From the NCBI GenBank assembly GCA_018402635.1, contig JAGYIP010000009.1, positions 186,001 to 250,000 on the forward strand: DNA of 64,000 nt, read 5' to 3'. Positions 50,133-59,513 of this stretch are shown piece by piece; position 1 is the first letter of the stretch; each line of letters opens with the position of its first letter. This DNA is from Burkholderiaceae bacterium (GTDB lineage Bacteria; Pseudomonadota; Gammaproteobacteria; Burkholderiales; Burkholderiaceae_A). Position numbers and translations under genes: made by a program. The notes beneath the pieces were generated by a model that saw only the letters and a program-made list of their open reading frames with translations, did no database searches and had not been told where the DNA came from.

Positions 50133-50764
50133 AGATTGTTGCGGTAGTCAATCAAAAGGGAGGCGCTGGAAAGACAACCTTGGCGATGAATCTGGCTGGT
50201 GGGTTGAACCGGCGAGGTCAGACTTTGGTGTTAGACCTTGATCCCCAGGGTTCTGCTGTGCAGTGGGCAAGCCAGGGAAGCACTCGATTTCCTGCTGTGG
50301 TGAAGAAGCCCATGGCTCGATTTGATAATGCCTCCATTCGAAAGACCTACAGCGAATTCGACTATGTCGTTATGGACTGCCCACCTTCGCTAGAAAGTGG
50401 TGCAACCCTATCGGCGTTGAGGGCTTGTCATCTGGCGATTATTCCGGTGCTGCCCTCGCCTGTTGACCTCTGGGCAAGTCTTCGGCTTCCGTCAGAGCTT
50501 GAGCTTGCAAGGCAGACCAACCCAGGTCTTCGCAGCCTTATGGTTATTAATCAGTTAGAGCCAGCAAGTGCTTTGTCCTCGGCCATGCATGGGGCGCTTG
50601 AAGAGTTTGGGCTTCCAGCGGCAAAGACAGCCATTCGACGTCGTGCTGTTTATCGCACCGCAGCCCTCGATGGCGTAACCGTCTACGAGCTTGGTCGTCG
50701 CGCCGAGGCCGCAGTTAACGAATTTGAATCTCTACTCAAGGAGGTGACGCATGAGTTCGCTTAA
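50129..50764 (+). CDS. mcdA: ParA-type carboxysome positioning ATPase McdA
   Basis: A 211-residue ParA/MinD-family ATPase with the deviant Walker A KGGAGKTTLAMNLAGG, including the signature Lys, Walker A' LVLDLDPQGSAVQW, and Walker B VVMDCPPSL. It is short, without an N-terminal DNA-binding domain, as expected for McdA, which distributes carboxysomes over the nucleoid. It overlaps acRAF upstream and the small mcdB downstream. Confidence 0.92.
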   Translation: MKIVAVVNQKGGAGKTTLAMNLAGGLNRRGQTLVLDLDPQGSAVQWASQGSTRFPAVVKKPMARFDNASIRKTYSEFDYVVMDCPPSLESGATLSALRACHLAIIPVLPSPVDLWASLRLPSELELARQTNPGLRSLMVINQLEPASALSSAMHGALEEFGLPAAKTAIRRRAVYRTAALDGVTVYELGRRAEAAVNEFESLLKEVTHEFA

Positions 50765-50989
50765 ATCAAAGCTTACAGCCAGCGTAAAGCAGGCAAAGGC
50801 ATCGTCCGGCGTGGCGACGCCACGAACCGAGGCTGCCTCTGCAAAGGTACGAAACGAGGCCGCTTCTGAAAAGCCTCAAAAAGGCCTGAGCCGCCCAGGA
50901 AAAAGTCCTCCTCCTTGAATTCTTCTGTCAATGCGAGTGTGGTTGCGAGTCATCACGAGCTCTTCCCGTCGCGGGTCTGGCCCGATTAA
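50751..50989 (+). CDS. mcdB: McdB-like carboxysome positioning adaptor (frameshifted small ORF)
   Basis: This gene is missing from the ORF track. ATG 50751 overlaps mcdA by 14 bases and gives a basic, Ala/Ser-rich 55-residue frame (SSLKSKLTASVKQAK) ending at TGA 50918. The next frame continues without a break to ELFPSRVWPD, a C-terminal Trp motif like that of alpha-McdB proteins, ending at 50989. The frames meet in GGAAAAAGT; one more A would give a single protein of about 79 residues. McdB links McdA to the carboxysome. A missing A or a -1 slip are the two explanations. Confidence 0.72.
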
Positions 50990-50999
50990 GGCCTGAGGC

Positions 51000-51920
51000 A
51001 TGAAGACCTATAGGCCTCGTCAGGCAGGGTTTGTTTCCCCCGAGGCGCCGAGCCCTACAAGGTATTCCTCTGGCCATACAGAGGTAAGGCCGGCGAACGA
51101 TCGCTCTGCCGCAAGCCATGCATCGGAGCTTGCTCAATACCTTGTTCCAACCGAGCCCTACTACAGGCCGGTCTCCGACGAGGTGACCTTGTTTGAGGCG
51201 GCCTACTCGGTTCGCATGCCCATGATGCTCAAGGGCCCCACGGGTTGTGGAAAGACACGGTTTGTTGAGTACATGGCCTGGCGCTTAGGCAAGCCCCTTA
51301 TTACGGTGGCCTGCAACGAAGACATGACCGCCTCCGATCTTGTAGGCCGCTACCTGCTCGATACTGACGGAACACGCTGGCAGGATGGTCCCTTGGCACT
51401 TGCCGCGCGATACGGGGGCATCTGTTACCTCGACGAGGTGGTCGAGGCGCGGCAGGACACCACCGTTGTTATCCACCCTTTAACCGATGCGCGGCGAATT
51501 CTTCCGCTTGAGCGCAAGGGCGAGGTGATTGAAGCCCATCCCGATTTTCAGGTTGTTATTTCCTACAACCCGGGTTATCAGTCCTTAATGAAAGACCTAA
51601 AGCAGTCGACCAAGCAACGGTTTGGCGCACTCGACTTTTCGTACCCTGAACACGAGGTTGAGGCCGAAATTGTGGCGCATGAGTCGGGTGTCTCAACCCA
51701 GGATGCTGCGAACCTTGTTCATATTGCTGAGCGGGCTCGGAACCTGAAGGGCCATGGTCTTGACGAAGGCATATCAACACGCATGCTGATCTATGCGGGC
51801 TCTCTAATGGCCGCTGGGGTGCCAGCGCTTTCGGCCTGTCGCGTTGCCTTGGTTAGGCCCATTACCGATGACCCTGATATGCGGGATGCACTTGATGCCG
51901 CCGTAAGCACCTATTTCTAG
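51000..51920 (+). CDS. cbbQ: Rubisco activase AAA+ subunit CbbQ
   Basis: A 306-residue MoxR-type AAA+ ATPase that with CbbO removes inhibitory sugar phosphates from Rubisco. Walker A GPTGCGKTRFVEY, Walker B GGICYLDEVVEAR and the sensor segment VVISYNPGYQSLMKDLKQSTKQRF are clear. An N-terminal extension of about 40 residues (RPRQAGFVSPEAP) may help carboxysome binding. It starts 11 bases after mcdB and precedes cbbO by 5 bases. Confidence 0.95.
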   Translation: MKTYRPRQAGFVSPEAPSPTRYSSGHTEVRPANDRSAASHASELAQYLVPTEPYYRPVSDEVTLFEAAYSVRMPMMLKGPTGCGKTRFVEYMAWRLGKPLITVACNEDMTASDLVGRYLLDTDGTRWQDGPLALAARYGGICYLDEVVEARQDTTVVIHPLTDARRILPLERKGEVIEAHPDFQVVISYNPGYQSLMKDLKQSTKQRFGALDFSYPEHEVEAEIVAHESGVSTQDAANLVHIAERARNLKGHGLDEGISTRMLIYAGSLMAAGVPALSACRVALVRPITDDPDMRDALDAAVSTYF

Positions 51921-51925
51921 TCCCT

Positions 51926-54271
51926 ATGGCTCAAGCCTTATCCGATTTTCTTAGCCCGGACGACGACTGCTCTGAATCGTTACGGCTTGCGCTTGAAGAA
52001 CAATGGTCAAGCCTTGCACGTGTCTTTAGCTCGCGTGGCATTGATAACTACCTAAAGGGCTGCACGGCGCTCGATCAGCTTGGGCGTTCCCAGGAACTGC
52101 CCCTTGCCTTTGCGGCTTGTATGCCCGAGGTCGCACGTGCCATCGGTGAGGACGTCTTACCCGACCTTGTCAATTTTCTTTTGGGCATGGCATCAAAGAC
52201 CTCGGGTCAGGTCTTAGCAGCCATCGTTAATGCAACGCCAATTGTTGCCCGTCGACTTGGCGATGCCGAGCTGTTTCGACAGTTTCTGCAGGTTTTGGCC
52301 AACATGCTTGCCCAGGCGCCCAGGGGTGTGCGACCTATGCTTGAGCAGTTGGACACCCTGCTTTCGCAGCTTACCCTTGGAGGCCTTCGGCGTTGGGCCT
52401 TATGGGGTGCACAGGCCTATAAAAGCGATCTAGAAGGGCAGGCTCTTTACTTTTCTCTGCAAAGCGAAGATGCCCGGGCCATGTTGCAGGCCGAGCGAAA
52501 GGGAACCCTTTTTGTCGATGTTCAAAGGCGCCTGTTAATTTATCTAAGGGCCATCTGGGGGCGCGATTTTTTCTTGCGACCAACCTCTGGGGACTACGAG
52601 CGTCGTGAGGGTCTCAAACCATATATTGATCGGTTTGTTATTTACATTCCCGATGCCTTTGATGACTGGTCTGATGCAAGCCGGCAAAGGTCTGTTTCTG
52701 GGCTTGATGTCTATCGCGCGGTTGTGAACCATTGCGCCGCGCATCTTCAGTTTGGGCGCGAGCCTCTTACGGACGAGGGGCTGACCCCGCTGCAGCGTCA
52801 TCTTGTTGAGTGCATTGAGGATGCCCGCGTTGAATACCTAGCAGGCCAGGCCTTTCCCAACATGCTCGATTCCTGGGCAGTCTTTCACACCATGCCCAGT
52901 GGTGAAGCATCGCCGTTGCGACTAGCCGATCTTCTAAGGCGCCTGGCCCTGCGTCTAACGAACCCTAAGGCCCACGATAGCCATGAATGGGTAGAGTACG
53001 CCGCCCAGTGTTTCTTTGGTCATCCCGACCTAACACAAGGCTTAGCAAGCGTCTCTATTGCCCGCGCTATTGAGGCAAAGCTAAGCCAGTTTCAGCTTCC
53101 TGCTTTTGACAGTCGTCTCGACAGCCTGACTCTTTTTTACCGCGACGACAACCGTATCATCTGGCAGCCTGATAGGCATGACGAGCAGGATGCACTTGCC
53201 TTGACCTGGCAGCAAAAGCAGGTGCGAAAAAAGGTAAGCATTATGGAAATGGTGAACGAGGTGAATAACGAGTTTGCCGGTGATGATGCGCAGGAAATCT
53301 GGGTCCTTCCCACCGAGTTCTTTCTTGATCAAGAGGGGGTTTCTATTAACTCGCTTGAGGGTCGTGAGCCTGTCTCAAGCCCGTTTTATTACAACGAATG
53401 GGATTATCAAATTCAGCTCGATCGTCCGGCCTGGGTCACCCTGTACGAGAGGGCTGCACCTCGCGGAGATGCGGCAGTTATCGATGCCTTGCTTGCCGAG
53501 CACAAACCGGTCGTCTCGCGGCTTAAGTACCTTATTGAGTCGATGATTCCCCAGGGTCTCAAGCGAATACGCCGCCAGGAAGAGGGCGATGAAATTGACC
53601 TTAATGCGGCAGTCAGCAGCTTTATTGACCTGCGAATGGGGTATCAGCCCGACCCTCGCATCATGACGCGCTACAAGCGGTCTGAGCGCGATGTCTGTGT
53701 TCTGGTTCTGCTCGATCTTTCGGAATCCTCAAACGACACCGTTCGGGGGCAAGACTTCACAGTTATTGAGCTTACCCGGGCCGCCACCGTTCTTATGGCA
53801 GACGCCCTCAGTCGGGTAGGTGATGCCTTTGCCATACACGGGTTTTGCTCAAATGGGCGCGATGATGTCCATTACTATCGAATGAAGAACTTCGATGAGC
53901 CTTATGAGAAAGAGGTGAAGGCAAGGCTTGCAGGGCTCTCGGGCTCTTATTCAACACGAATGGGTGCAGCCATTCGGCATGCATCAAGCCTGCTCGCCCA
54001 GCGATCCGAGCGGAAAAAGTTAATTTTTGTTGTCACTGATGGCGAGCCTGCCGATAACGACGTTCGCGATCCGCAGTACCTAAGGGCCGATACCAAGAAG
54101 GCGGTGGAGCAGGCCGGGCGTTTGGGTGTTAGCTGTTATGCGCTCTCGCTCGATCCCTACGCCGATCAATACGTTTCAAGTATTTTCGGTGCCGGCCGTT
54201 TCACGGTTCTCGACCATGTCGAGCGCCTGCCCGAAAAGCTCCCTATGCTCTACCTTGGTTTAACACACTAG
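51926..54271 (+). CDS. cbbO: Rubisco activase adaptor CbbO (VWA domain)
   Basis: A 781-residue protein with a helical N-terminal region and a C-terminal von Willebrand A domain. The MIDAS motif is DLSESSNDT near residue 600, with [18 protein letters not shown] as the later metal-site segment. CbbO binds the CbbQ hexamer and recruits Rubisco. Length and domains match known CbbO proteins of form IA operons. Confidence 0.95.
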   Translation: MAQALSDFLSPDDDCSESLRLALEEQWSSLARVFSSRGIDNYLKGCTALDQLGRSQELPLAFAACMPEVARAIGEDVLPDLVNFLLGMASKTSGQVLAAIVNATPIVARRLGDAELFRQFLQVLANMLAQAPRGVRPMLEQLDTLLSQLTLGGLRRWALWGAQAYKSDLEGQALYFSLQSEDARAMLQAERKGTLFVDVQRRLLIYLRAIWGRDFFLRPTSGDYERREGLKPYIDRFVIYIPDAFDDWSDASRQRSVSGLDVYRAVVNHCAAHLQFGREPLTDEGLTPLQRHLVECIEDARVEYLAGQAFPNMLDSWAVFHTMPSGEASPLRLADLLRRLALRLTNPKAHDSHEWVEYAAQCFFGHPDLTQGLASVSIARAIEAKLSQFQLPAFDSRLDSLTLFYRDDNRIIWQPDRHDEQDALALTWQQKQVRKKVSIMEMVNEVNNEFAGDDAQEIWVLPTEFFLDQEGVSINSLEGREPVSSPFYYNEWDYQIQLDRPAWVTLYERAAPRGDAAVIDALLAEHKPVVSRLKYLIESMIPQGLKRIRRQEEGDEIDLNAAVSSFIDLRMGYQPDPRIMTRYKRSERDVCVLVLLDLSESSNDTVRGQDFTVIELTRAATVLMADALSRVGDAFAIHGFCSNGRDDVHYYRMKNFDEPYEKEVKARLAGLSGSYSTRMGAAIRHASSLLAQRSERKKLIFVVTDGEPADNDVRDPQYLRADTKKAVEQAGRLGVSCYALSLDPYADQYVSSIFGAGRFTVLDHVERLPEKLPMLYLGLTH

Positions 54272-54278
54272 GTTCGTT

Positions 54279-54920
54279 ATGAAAATTAGCCTTCGAACCT
54301 TTGTTCTCATCGACTCGCTGCAGCCTCAGCTTGCTTCCTACCTAGGAACCTCCTCTCAGGGCTTTCTTCCTGTTCCCGGCGATGCCTGCCTCTGGATTGA
54401 GGTGGCACCTGGAATGGCGGTGCATCGACTCTCCGACATTGCCTTAAAGCGAACCAATGTTCATATGGGTGAGCAGGTGGTGGAGCGCTCGTTTGGGTCG
54501 ATGGAAATTCATTACCGCAACCAAAGCGAGGTGCAGGAGGCTGGCCGCGTTATTCTTGAGCAGCTTGCAAGCGCACCAGAGGACCGTATGGGCTGCTCGA
54601 TTGAATGGGCTGAGGTTATTTGCGCAGTGACGCCCGATCATGCAACCCTTATCAACCGCCAGATGCGTCGTGGCTCGATGCTCTTACCAGGTAAGAGCAT
54701 GTTCATTATGGAAACAGAACCCGCGGGCTATATTGTCTACGCAGCCAATGAGGCAGAAAAGGCCGCCAATATAAGCCTTGTCGACCTCAAGCCTTTTGGT
54801 AGCTTTGGGCGCCTAACCATGATGGGAACAGAGGCCGAGGCGGCCGCCGCAGCAGTCGCTGCAAAGGCTGCAATTGAGGCCTTAAATCGTCAGGCCCGCC
54901 CAATCGGGTTTAAGGGATAA
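54279..54920 (+). CDS. csoS1D: Carboxysome shell trimer CsoS1D (tandem BMC)
   Basis: A 213-residue BMC-T protein made of two fused BMC domains. [38 protein letters not shown] and [50 protein letters not shown] match CsoS1D. Trimers stack into double layers with a gated central pore thought to pass larger metabolites such as RuBP. An Ala-rich C-terminal helix follows. It is 8 bases after cbbO. Confidence 0.93.
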   Translation: MKISLRTFVLIDSLQPQLASYLGTSSQGFLPVPGDACLWIEVAPGMAVHRLSDIALKRTNVHMGEQVVERSFGSMEIHYRNQSEVQEAGRVILEQLASAPEDRMGCSIEWAEVICAVTPDHATLINRQMRRGSMLLPGKSMFIMETEPAGYIVYAANEAEKAANISLVDLKPFGSFGRLTMMGTEAEAAAAAVAAKAAIEALNRQARPIGFKG

Positions 54921-54922
54921 CG

Positions 54923-55750
54923 ATGGATATCAATTCGCCTACCAAGCGCCTTTTGTTTAACACCGTTCGGGTCGACACCGAGCTAGAAGATGGCAGTCGC
55001 GGCTCGGGCACTGCCTTTATTGTGAGTCATCGTCATGGAAATAGGGCCACGGCCTTTGTGGTCACGAACCGCCACCTTGTTGAAGGCGTGCGTCGAGGGG
55101 GCCTGGTTTTTACTGTGGGCCAGAAAGGTCAGCCTCTTATTGGCCAGAGGTTTCAGCTCGATATCGATGAGTTCCCTCAGGCCTGGTTCCTGCATCCCGA
55201 CCCTTCCATCGACCTTGCCGTCATTCCGCTTGCACCACTTGAGCAGGCTGCAAATGAGCGAGGGGTGGACATCTACTACCAGCTTATTGATACCAGTCTC
55301 GTTCCCGAGGCAACCGATGTGCTTGCCTTTGATGCACTTGAAGAGGTTCTTTTTGTTGGCTATCCAAGCGGCGTCTGGGACCAGGTGAACCTTATGCCCA
55401 TTCTTCGTCGTGGAACGACGGCAACCCCACCACAAATCAATTTTGAAGGCCGACCAGAGTTTCTTATTGATGCTGCTGTCTATCCGGGGTCAAGCGGTAG
55501 CCCCGTCTTTTTCTGTGCCTCCGATGGGCTGGCAAGCCGTATAACAAGTGATACGAAGTTCTTTTTTGCGGGCGTCGTTGCGGCCGTTTTCTTCCGTCAA
55601 GAAGAACAGCAACTTGTGCCTGCCCCTGTGCCTGCAAACAATGGCCATGCATCGGTGATGGGCTCCGAGATGATCGACCTAGGACTTGTTATAAAGTCAA
55701 CGCAGGTTGTTCATTTAATCAACGCCTACTTAAGCACCTGGAAGGTCTAG
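54923..55750 (+). CDS. Trypsin-like serine protease inside the carboxysome operon
   Basis: A 275-residue S1-family (chymotrypsin-fold) protease with the full triad in order: His51 in VVTNRHLVEG, Asp97 in SIDLAVIPL, and Ser191 in YPGSSGSPVF. It has no signal peptide, membrane segment or PDZ domain, so it should be cytosolic. It starts 2 bases after csoS1D and is therefore within the carboxysome transcription unit. I know of no established carboxysome role for such a protease; processing of CsoS2, CsoSCA or shell quality control would fit the position but is inference. Confidence 0.85.
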   Translation: MDINSPTKRLLFNTVRVDTELEDGSRGSGTAFIVSHRHGNRATAFVVTNRHLVEGVRRGGLVFTVGQKGQPLIGQRFQLDIDEFPQAWFLHPDPSIDLAVIPLAPLEQAANERGVDIYYQLIDTSLVPEATDVLAFDALEEVLFVGYPSGVWDQVNLMPILRRGTTATPPQINFEGRPEFLIDAAVYPGSSGSPVFFCASDGLASRITSDTKFFFAGVVAAVFFRQEEQQLVPAPVPANNGHASVMGSEMIDLGLVIKSTQVVHLINAYLSTWKV

Positions 55751-55759
55751 CTCGAGTCT

Positions 55760-56056
55760 ATGAATACACGGTATGCAGGTTTTTTTAACGATTCACACGG
55801 CATAACCCAGCTTGGTCGAATTGTGCTTGATGCATGGGCCTTTGGAATTCTTCCGCGCGAGGAAGATTGCAAGCAATGGGACCTTGGGCGTATGCAGAAC
55901 CTGATGCAGCAGGTGCAAGAGTTCTGGGATGCTCATGGCGGTCTGCCTAGCCTCTTGCCCGCTGAGCTTAGTAAAGAACATCAGGCAACTTACAGCTGGG
56001 CGATGGATCGTGCCCGAACATTAGGATGGTCCTCCGCCTTAGGCGAGGACGACTAA
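55760..56056 (+). CDS. Conserved-looking hypothetical protein in the carboxysome operon
   Basis: An unrecognised 98-residue protein, 9 bases after the protease gene. It is acidic and aromatic, with an N-terminal segment (GFFNDSHGITQLGRIVLDAWAFGILPREEDCKQWDLGRMQNLMQQVQEFWDAHGG) likely to be helical. There is no signal peptide or membrane helix. Being placed between the protease and sbtA, it could be a protease substrate or adaptor, or a carboxysome accessory protein. No function can be assigned. Confidence 0.8.
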   Translation: MNTRYAGFFNDSHGITQLGRIVLDAWAFGILPREEDCKQWDLGRMQNLMQQVQEFWDAHGGLPSLLPAELSKEHQATYSWAMDRARTLGWSSALGEDD

Positions 56057-56080
56057 GCCTTCACCGGCTGGGAGTGTTTT

Positions 56081-57025
56081 ATGGTTTTTGACCCTATCGT
56101 TTTATTTTTTCTACTTGGCGTAATTGCTGGAATTGTTAAGTCCGATCTGAAAATGCCCTCGGCCCTTTACGAGGCCTTATCGATATTTCTTCTACTTGCC
56201 ATCGGCCTTAAGGGAGGCGTTGAGCTCTCAAAGTACAACATTCTCGAGCTACTCCCCAGCACTTTTGTTGTGATTCTTATTGGCGTCCTTATTCCTTTAA
56301 TTGCCTTTCCTATTCTTAAGTTCGTTGGCAAATTGAATCATTTCGATTCCGCCTCAATCGCGGCACACTATGGTTCGGTAAGCGTGGTCACCTACTCGGT
56401 CGCACTGGCTGCTCTTGCTGAAAGGGGTATGACCCACGAGGGTTATATTGTTGTCTACCTTGTTTTGCTTGAGATGCCGGCCATTATTGTTGGTGTTGCT
56501 CTGGCGCGTATGGCTCCCGACGCTACCAAAAAGGCAGCAGGCTGGGGTAAGTTAATGCACGAGGTTTTCTCAGGCAAAAGCATTCTTTTGCTAACTGGGG
56601 GTCTTGTGATTGGTTGGATTGCCGGTGAGAAAGGGTTTGCCCCTATTGAACCGATGTTCGGTGGGCTTTTTAAGGGCGCACTCGCTTTGTTCTTGCTTGA
56701 GATGGGGCTCGTCGCTGCCTCACGGGTGGCGGCATTTCGCTCCTACGGCATGTTCTTGGTGGTCTTTGCCATGGTTATGCCGATCATTTCTGCGGCAATA
56801 GGCATCCTTACCGGCTTCATGCTGTCGCTTTCTCCGGGAGGAACTGCGCTGCTTGCCACCCTTTATGCCAGCGCCTCCTACATTGCAGCGCCTGCGGCCA
56901 TGCGAATTGCGGTTCCGAAAGCCAACCCATCGCTATCGATCGGCGCATCTTTAGGGGTAACCTTCCCATTCAATCTTTTTGTTGGGATACCCTTATACTT
57001 CGGAGCAGTTGAGCGATTCTTCTAG
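56081..57025 (+). CDS. sbtA: Sodium-dependent bicarbonate transporter SbtA
   Basis: A 314-residue membrane protein of the SbtA family, which imports bicarbonate together with Na+. It has about ten helices in two inverted halves (VLFFLLGVIAGIVKSDLKMPSALYEALSIFLLLAIGLKGGVELS; HYGSVSVVTYSVALAAL; SPGGTALLATLYASASYIAAPAAMRIAVPKANPSLSIGASLGVTFPFNLFVGIPLY). It lies 24 bases after the 98-residue gene and precedes sbtB by 7 bases. It supplies the bicarbonate that CsoSCA dehydrates. Confidence 0.93.
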   Translation: MVFDPIVLFFLLGVIAGIVKSDLKMPSALYEALSIFLLLAIGLKGGVELSKYNILELLPSTFVVILIGVLIPLIAFPILKFVGKLNHFDSASIAAHYGSVSVVTYSVALAALAERGMTHEGYIVVYLVLLEMPAIIVGVALARMAPDATKKAAGWGKLMHEVFSGKSILLLTGGLVIGWIAGEKGFAPIEPMFGGLFKGALALFLLEMGLVAASRVAAFRSYGMFLVVFAMVMPIISAAIGILTGFMLSLSPGGTALLATLYASASYIAAPAAMRIAVPKANPSLSIGASLGVTFPFNLFVGIPLYFGAVERFF

Positions 57026-57032
57026 GGATTCC

Positions 57033-57323
57033 ATGCAAGTCAAACCGTTTAAGCTCGTTACCGTCTTTTGCGAGGCTATTTTAGAGTCTCTGGTTATAAC
57101 CGAGCTCGATGAGTTGGGGATTGTGGGTTACACGGTAAGCGACTGCCGCGGTCGAGGAACCCATGGAGTGCGCAGCGGTTCCTGGAGGTTAAGCTCCAAC
57201 ATCCGAATAGAAATCATGTGCGATGAAGAAGTCGCCGAAAAGCTTGCCTTTGCGCTCAGTCAAAAATACGACAAAGACTATGGCCTGCTTATTGTTGCAA
57301 GCAATGTCGATGTTTTGAATTAA
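57033..57323 (+). CDS. sbtB: SbtB, PII-like regulator of SbtA
   Basis: A 96-residue PII-like protein starting at ATG 57033 (MQVKPFKLVTVFCEAILESLVITELDELGIVGYTVSDCRGRGTHGVRSGSW). The track ORF begins inside sbtA out of frame. The T-loop region RGRGTHGVRSG and the C-terminal LLIVASNVDVLN fit SbtB, which binds adenine nucleotides and locks SbtA. It lacks the C-terminal Cys-containing redox loop found in some cyanobacterial SbtB. Confidence 0.92.
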   Translation: MQVKPFKLVTVFCEAILESLVITELDELGIVGYTVSDCRGRGTHGVRSGSWRLSSNIRIEIMCDEEVAEKLAFALSQKYDKDYGLLIVASNVDVLN

Positions 57324-57357
57324 ATCTTTTTCCCCGCCTTGGCAGGGGAAAAGATTT
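57322..57357. terminator. Strong bidirectional terminator between sbtB and prkB
   Basis: AAATCTTTT-t-CCCCGCC-TT-GGC-a-GGGGAAAAGATTT forms a long stem with A/T-rich ends, overlapping the sbtB stop and reaching the prkB stop codon. It can terminate both convergent operons and isolates the carboxysome/sbt unit from the Calvin-cycle unit. Confidence 0.92.
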
Positions 57358-58240
57358 ACTTGCCTGCCGTTAGCTTGCGTCGCTTTTCCATCATGCGCCA
57401 GACAAAGGGCGTGAAAATAAGCTGCATAGCCAGCTCCATCTTTCCCCCTGGAATAACAATGGTGTTCGCGCGGCTCATCCATGATGAATTAATCATGTTC
57501 AGCAGGTAGGGAAAGTCGATGCCTTTGGGGTTGGCAAAACGAATGACCACCATGCTTTCATCGGCAGAGGGAATGTCTCGGGCAATAAACGGGTCGGACG
57601 TGTCGACAATAGGAACCCGTTGAAAATTTACATGCGTGTGCGCAAACTGCGGAACGATGTAGTGCACGTAGTCGGGCATACGACGAAGAATGGTGTCGGT
57701 GACAGCCTCGGTGCTGTACCCCCTTTGGTGCTTGTCGCGCCAGATCTTTTGAATCCACTCAAGATTAATCACGGGCACAACGCCAATGCGAAGGTCGGCG
57801 TATTGGGCAACATTCACAGTGTCGGTTACGACTGCGCCATGCAGCCCCTCATAAAACAGCATGTCGGTTCCTTGGGGTAAGTCTTCCCAGGGCGTAAATG
57901 TTCCGGGCTCTTGCTTATAGGGCTCAGCCTCTTCGTGGTTATGAAGGTACTTCCTTGACTTTCCCTGGCCTGTTTCCGAGTAGGTTTTAAAAAGGGCCTC
58001 CAGTTCAGGAAAGAGGTTGTTATCAATGCCGAAATGGCTGAAGTTATTGTCACCAAGTTTCTCGGCATCGCCCTGCCGCTTGCGCATCTCGAGGCGGTCG
58101 AAGCGGTGGAAGCTGTCGCCTTCAATGATTGCGGCCTTGACCCCCTCTCTACGGAAGATGTTCTGAAAGGTACGCGTAACGGTTGATGTACCCGCTCCCG
58201 AGGAGCCTGTAATTGCAATAATTGGATGGCGATCAGACAT
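57356..58240 (-). CDS. prkB: Phosphoribulokinase
   Basis: A 294-residue bacterial-type phosphoribulokinase making RuBP from ribulose 5-phosphate and ATP. P-loop GSSGAGTSTVTRTF, the substrate region EGDSFHRFDRLEM, and the catalytic-base/Walker B segment LFYEGLHGAVVTD are all present. Length matches proteobacterial CbbP. It follows fbp by 14 bases on the same strand and supplies Rubisco's substrate. Confidence 0.96.
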   Translation of the reverse strand: MSDRHPIIAITGSSGAGTSTVTRTFQNIFRREGVKAAIIEGDSFHRFDRLEMRKRQGDAEKLGDNNFSHFGIDNNLFPELEALFKTYSETGQGKSRKYLHNHEEAEPYKQEPGTFTPWEDLPQGTDMLFYEGLHGAVVTDTVNVAQYADLRIGVVPVINLEWIQKIWRDKHQRGYSTEAVTDTILRRMPDYVHYIVPQFAHTHVNFQRVPIVDTSDPFIARDIPSADESMVVIRFANPKGIDFPYLLNMINSSWMSRANTIVIPGGKMELAMQLIFTPFVWRMMEKRRKLTAGK

Positions 58241-58254
58241 GGGCGTTTCCTGTG

Positions 58255-59366
58255 TTATTCACGAAAGAGACTACGGGTGCCGAAAAGTGGGGATTCATCG
58301 TCTTCATGAGCCCCTTGAGGCGGGTCATTGTGATAGCGCTCAATAAGCTCTACCTCTTCGCGGGACCCAAAGACAAGACCAATTCGTTGGTGAAGAGAGC
58401 TTGGGTTCACTGTTAACACTGGCTCATAGCCGGTACTTGCTCGACCTCCGGCCTGCTCCATGATCATGCCAATTGGGTTGGCCTCGTACAAAAGGCGAAG
58501 GCGCCCCGGCTTCGTTAGATCTTTGGTGTCCTTGGGGTATAAGAAAACGCCACCCCGCATAAGAATACGGTGGGCTTCTGCAACCATTGAGGCAATCCAA
58601 CGCATATTGAAGTCTTTGCCACGGGGTCCTGTCTGGCCCGCCAGGCATTCATCGACATAGCGTTTAACGGGTGGCTCCCAGAACCGAGCGTTTGAGGCAT
58701 TAATAGCGAACTCTTTGGTTGATTCAGGCACCTTAATATTGGGGTGCGTGTGCATGAATTCCCCAAAGCTAGGGTCAAGAGTAAAACCGTGCACCCCCGC
58801 CCAACGGTAAGAATGAGCATGGTTGCTGGCCCGTAAAGTGCGTAGCCTGCGGCAACCTGCTCGGTACCCGGCTGCAGAAAATCGTCTGCGGTTAGGTCTC
58901 GTCCGTCGTGGGCACTCTCGGGTGCTCGCAGCACGCTAAAAATACTTCCGACCGACACATTGACATCGATATTCGATGAGCCGTCGAGTGGGTCAAAGAC
59001 AAGCAGGTAATGGCCTCGCGGCAGGCCTTCGGGAAGGTTGTAAGGCTCGTCCATCTCTTCAGAGGCCATGCCTGCAACGTGACCAGCCCATTCGTTCATC
59101 TTGATGAAGACCTCATTGCTTATGACATCAAGCTTTTTCTGAACCTCACCCTGTACGTTAAGGGTCTGACCGTCAGAGGAGTCACCGGCGAAGTTGCCGT
59201 GCAGCCCGGCAAGCTCACCAAAAGCAACGGATTTCGCGATGGCCTTGCAGGCCATGGCGATATCAAGAATAAGGGCATTGAATTCGCCACTGGCGTCTGG
59301 AAAGCGACGTCTTTCCTGAATGAGGAATTGCGTCAGCGTACGATTCATTATCGGGCTAAGTTCCAC
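58255..59366 (-). CDS. fbp: Fructose-1,6-bisphosphatase class I, split by a one-base deletion
   Basis: Class I FBPase of the Calvin cycle and gluconeogenesis. The metal site [23 protein letters not shown] is in the first frame. The first frame runs to [13 protein letters not shown] and the second resumes at [17 protein letters not shown] and runs to the end. The expected joint [11 protein letters not shown] would need one more G in the GGGCGGGGGTGC run near 58796-58803. As written, neither ORF is a complete enzyme. Because the gene sits in an otherwise intact Calvin operon, a homopolymer base-call error is more likely than real loss. Confidence 0.85.
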
Positions 59367-59513
59367 TGCAAATCTCCCTTAATTACGTGAACAGTTGATT
59401 TTTGCATCCACTCCGTACTCTATTCAATAAAACCAGCCTAAGTCTTCAGATATCGTGAGCAATGGGTATAAGGATCGCTGAATAGAGCTGCCGTTGGGCG
59501 GAGTTGACCCCGG

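Noticed and set aside
56057-56080. Bacterioferritin or DAB bicarbonate genes often linked to cso operons
   Set aside because: Looked for around csoS1D and sbtA and not present in this window.
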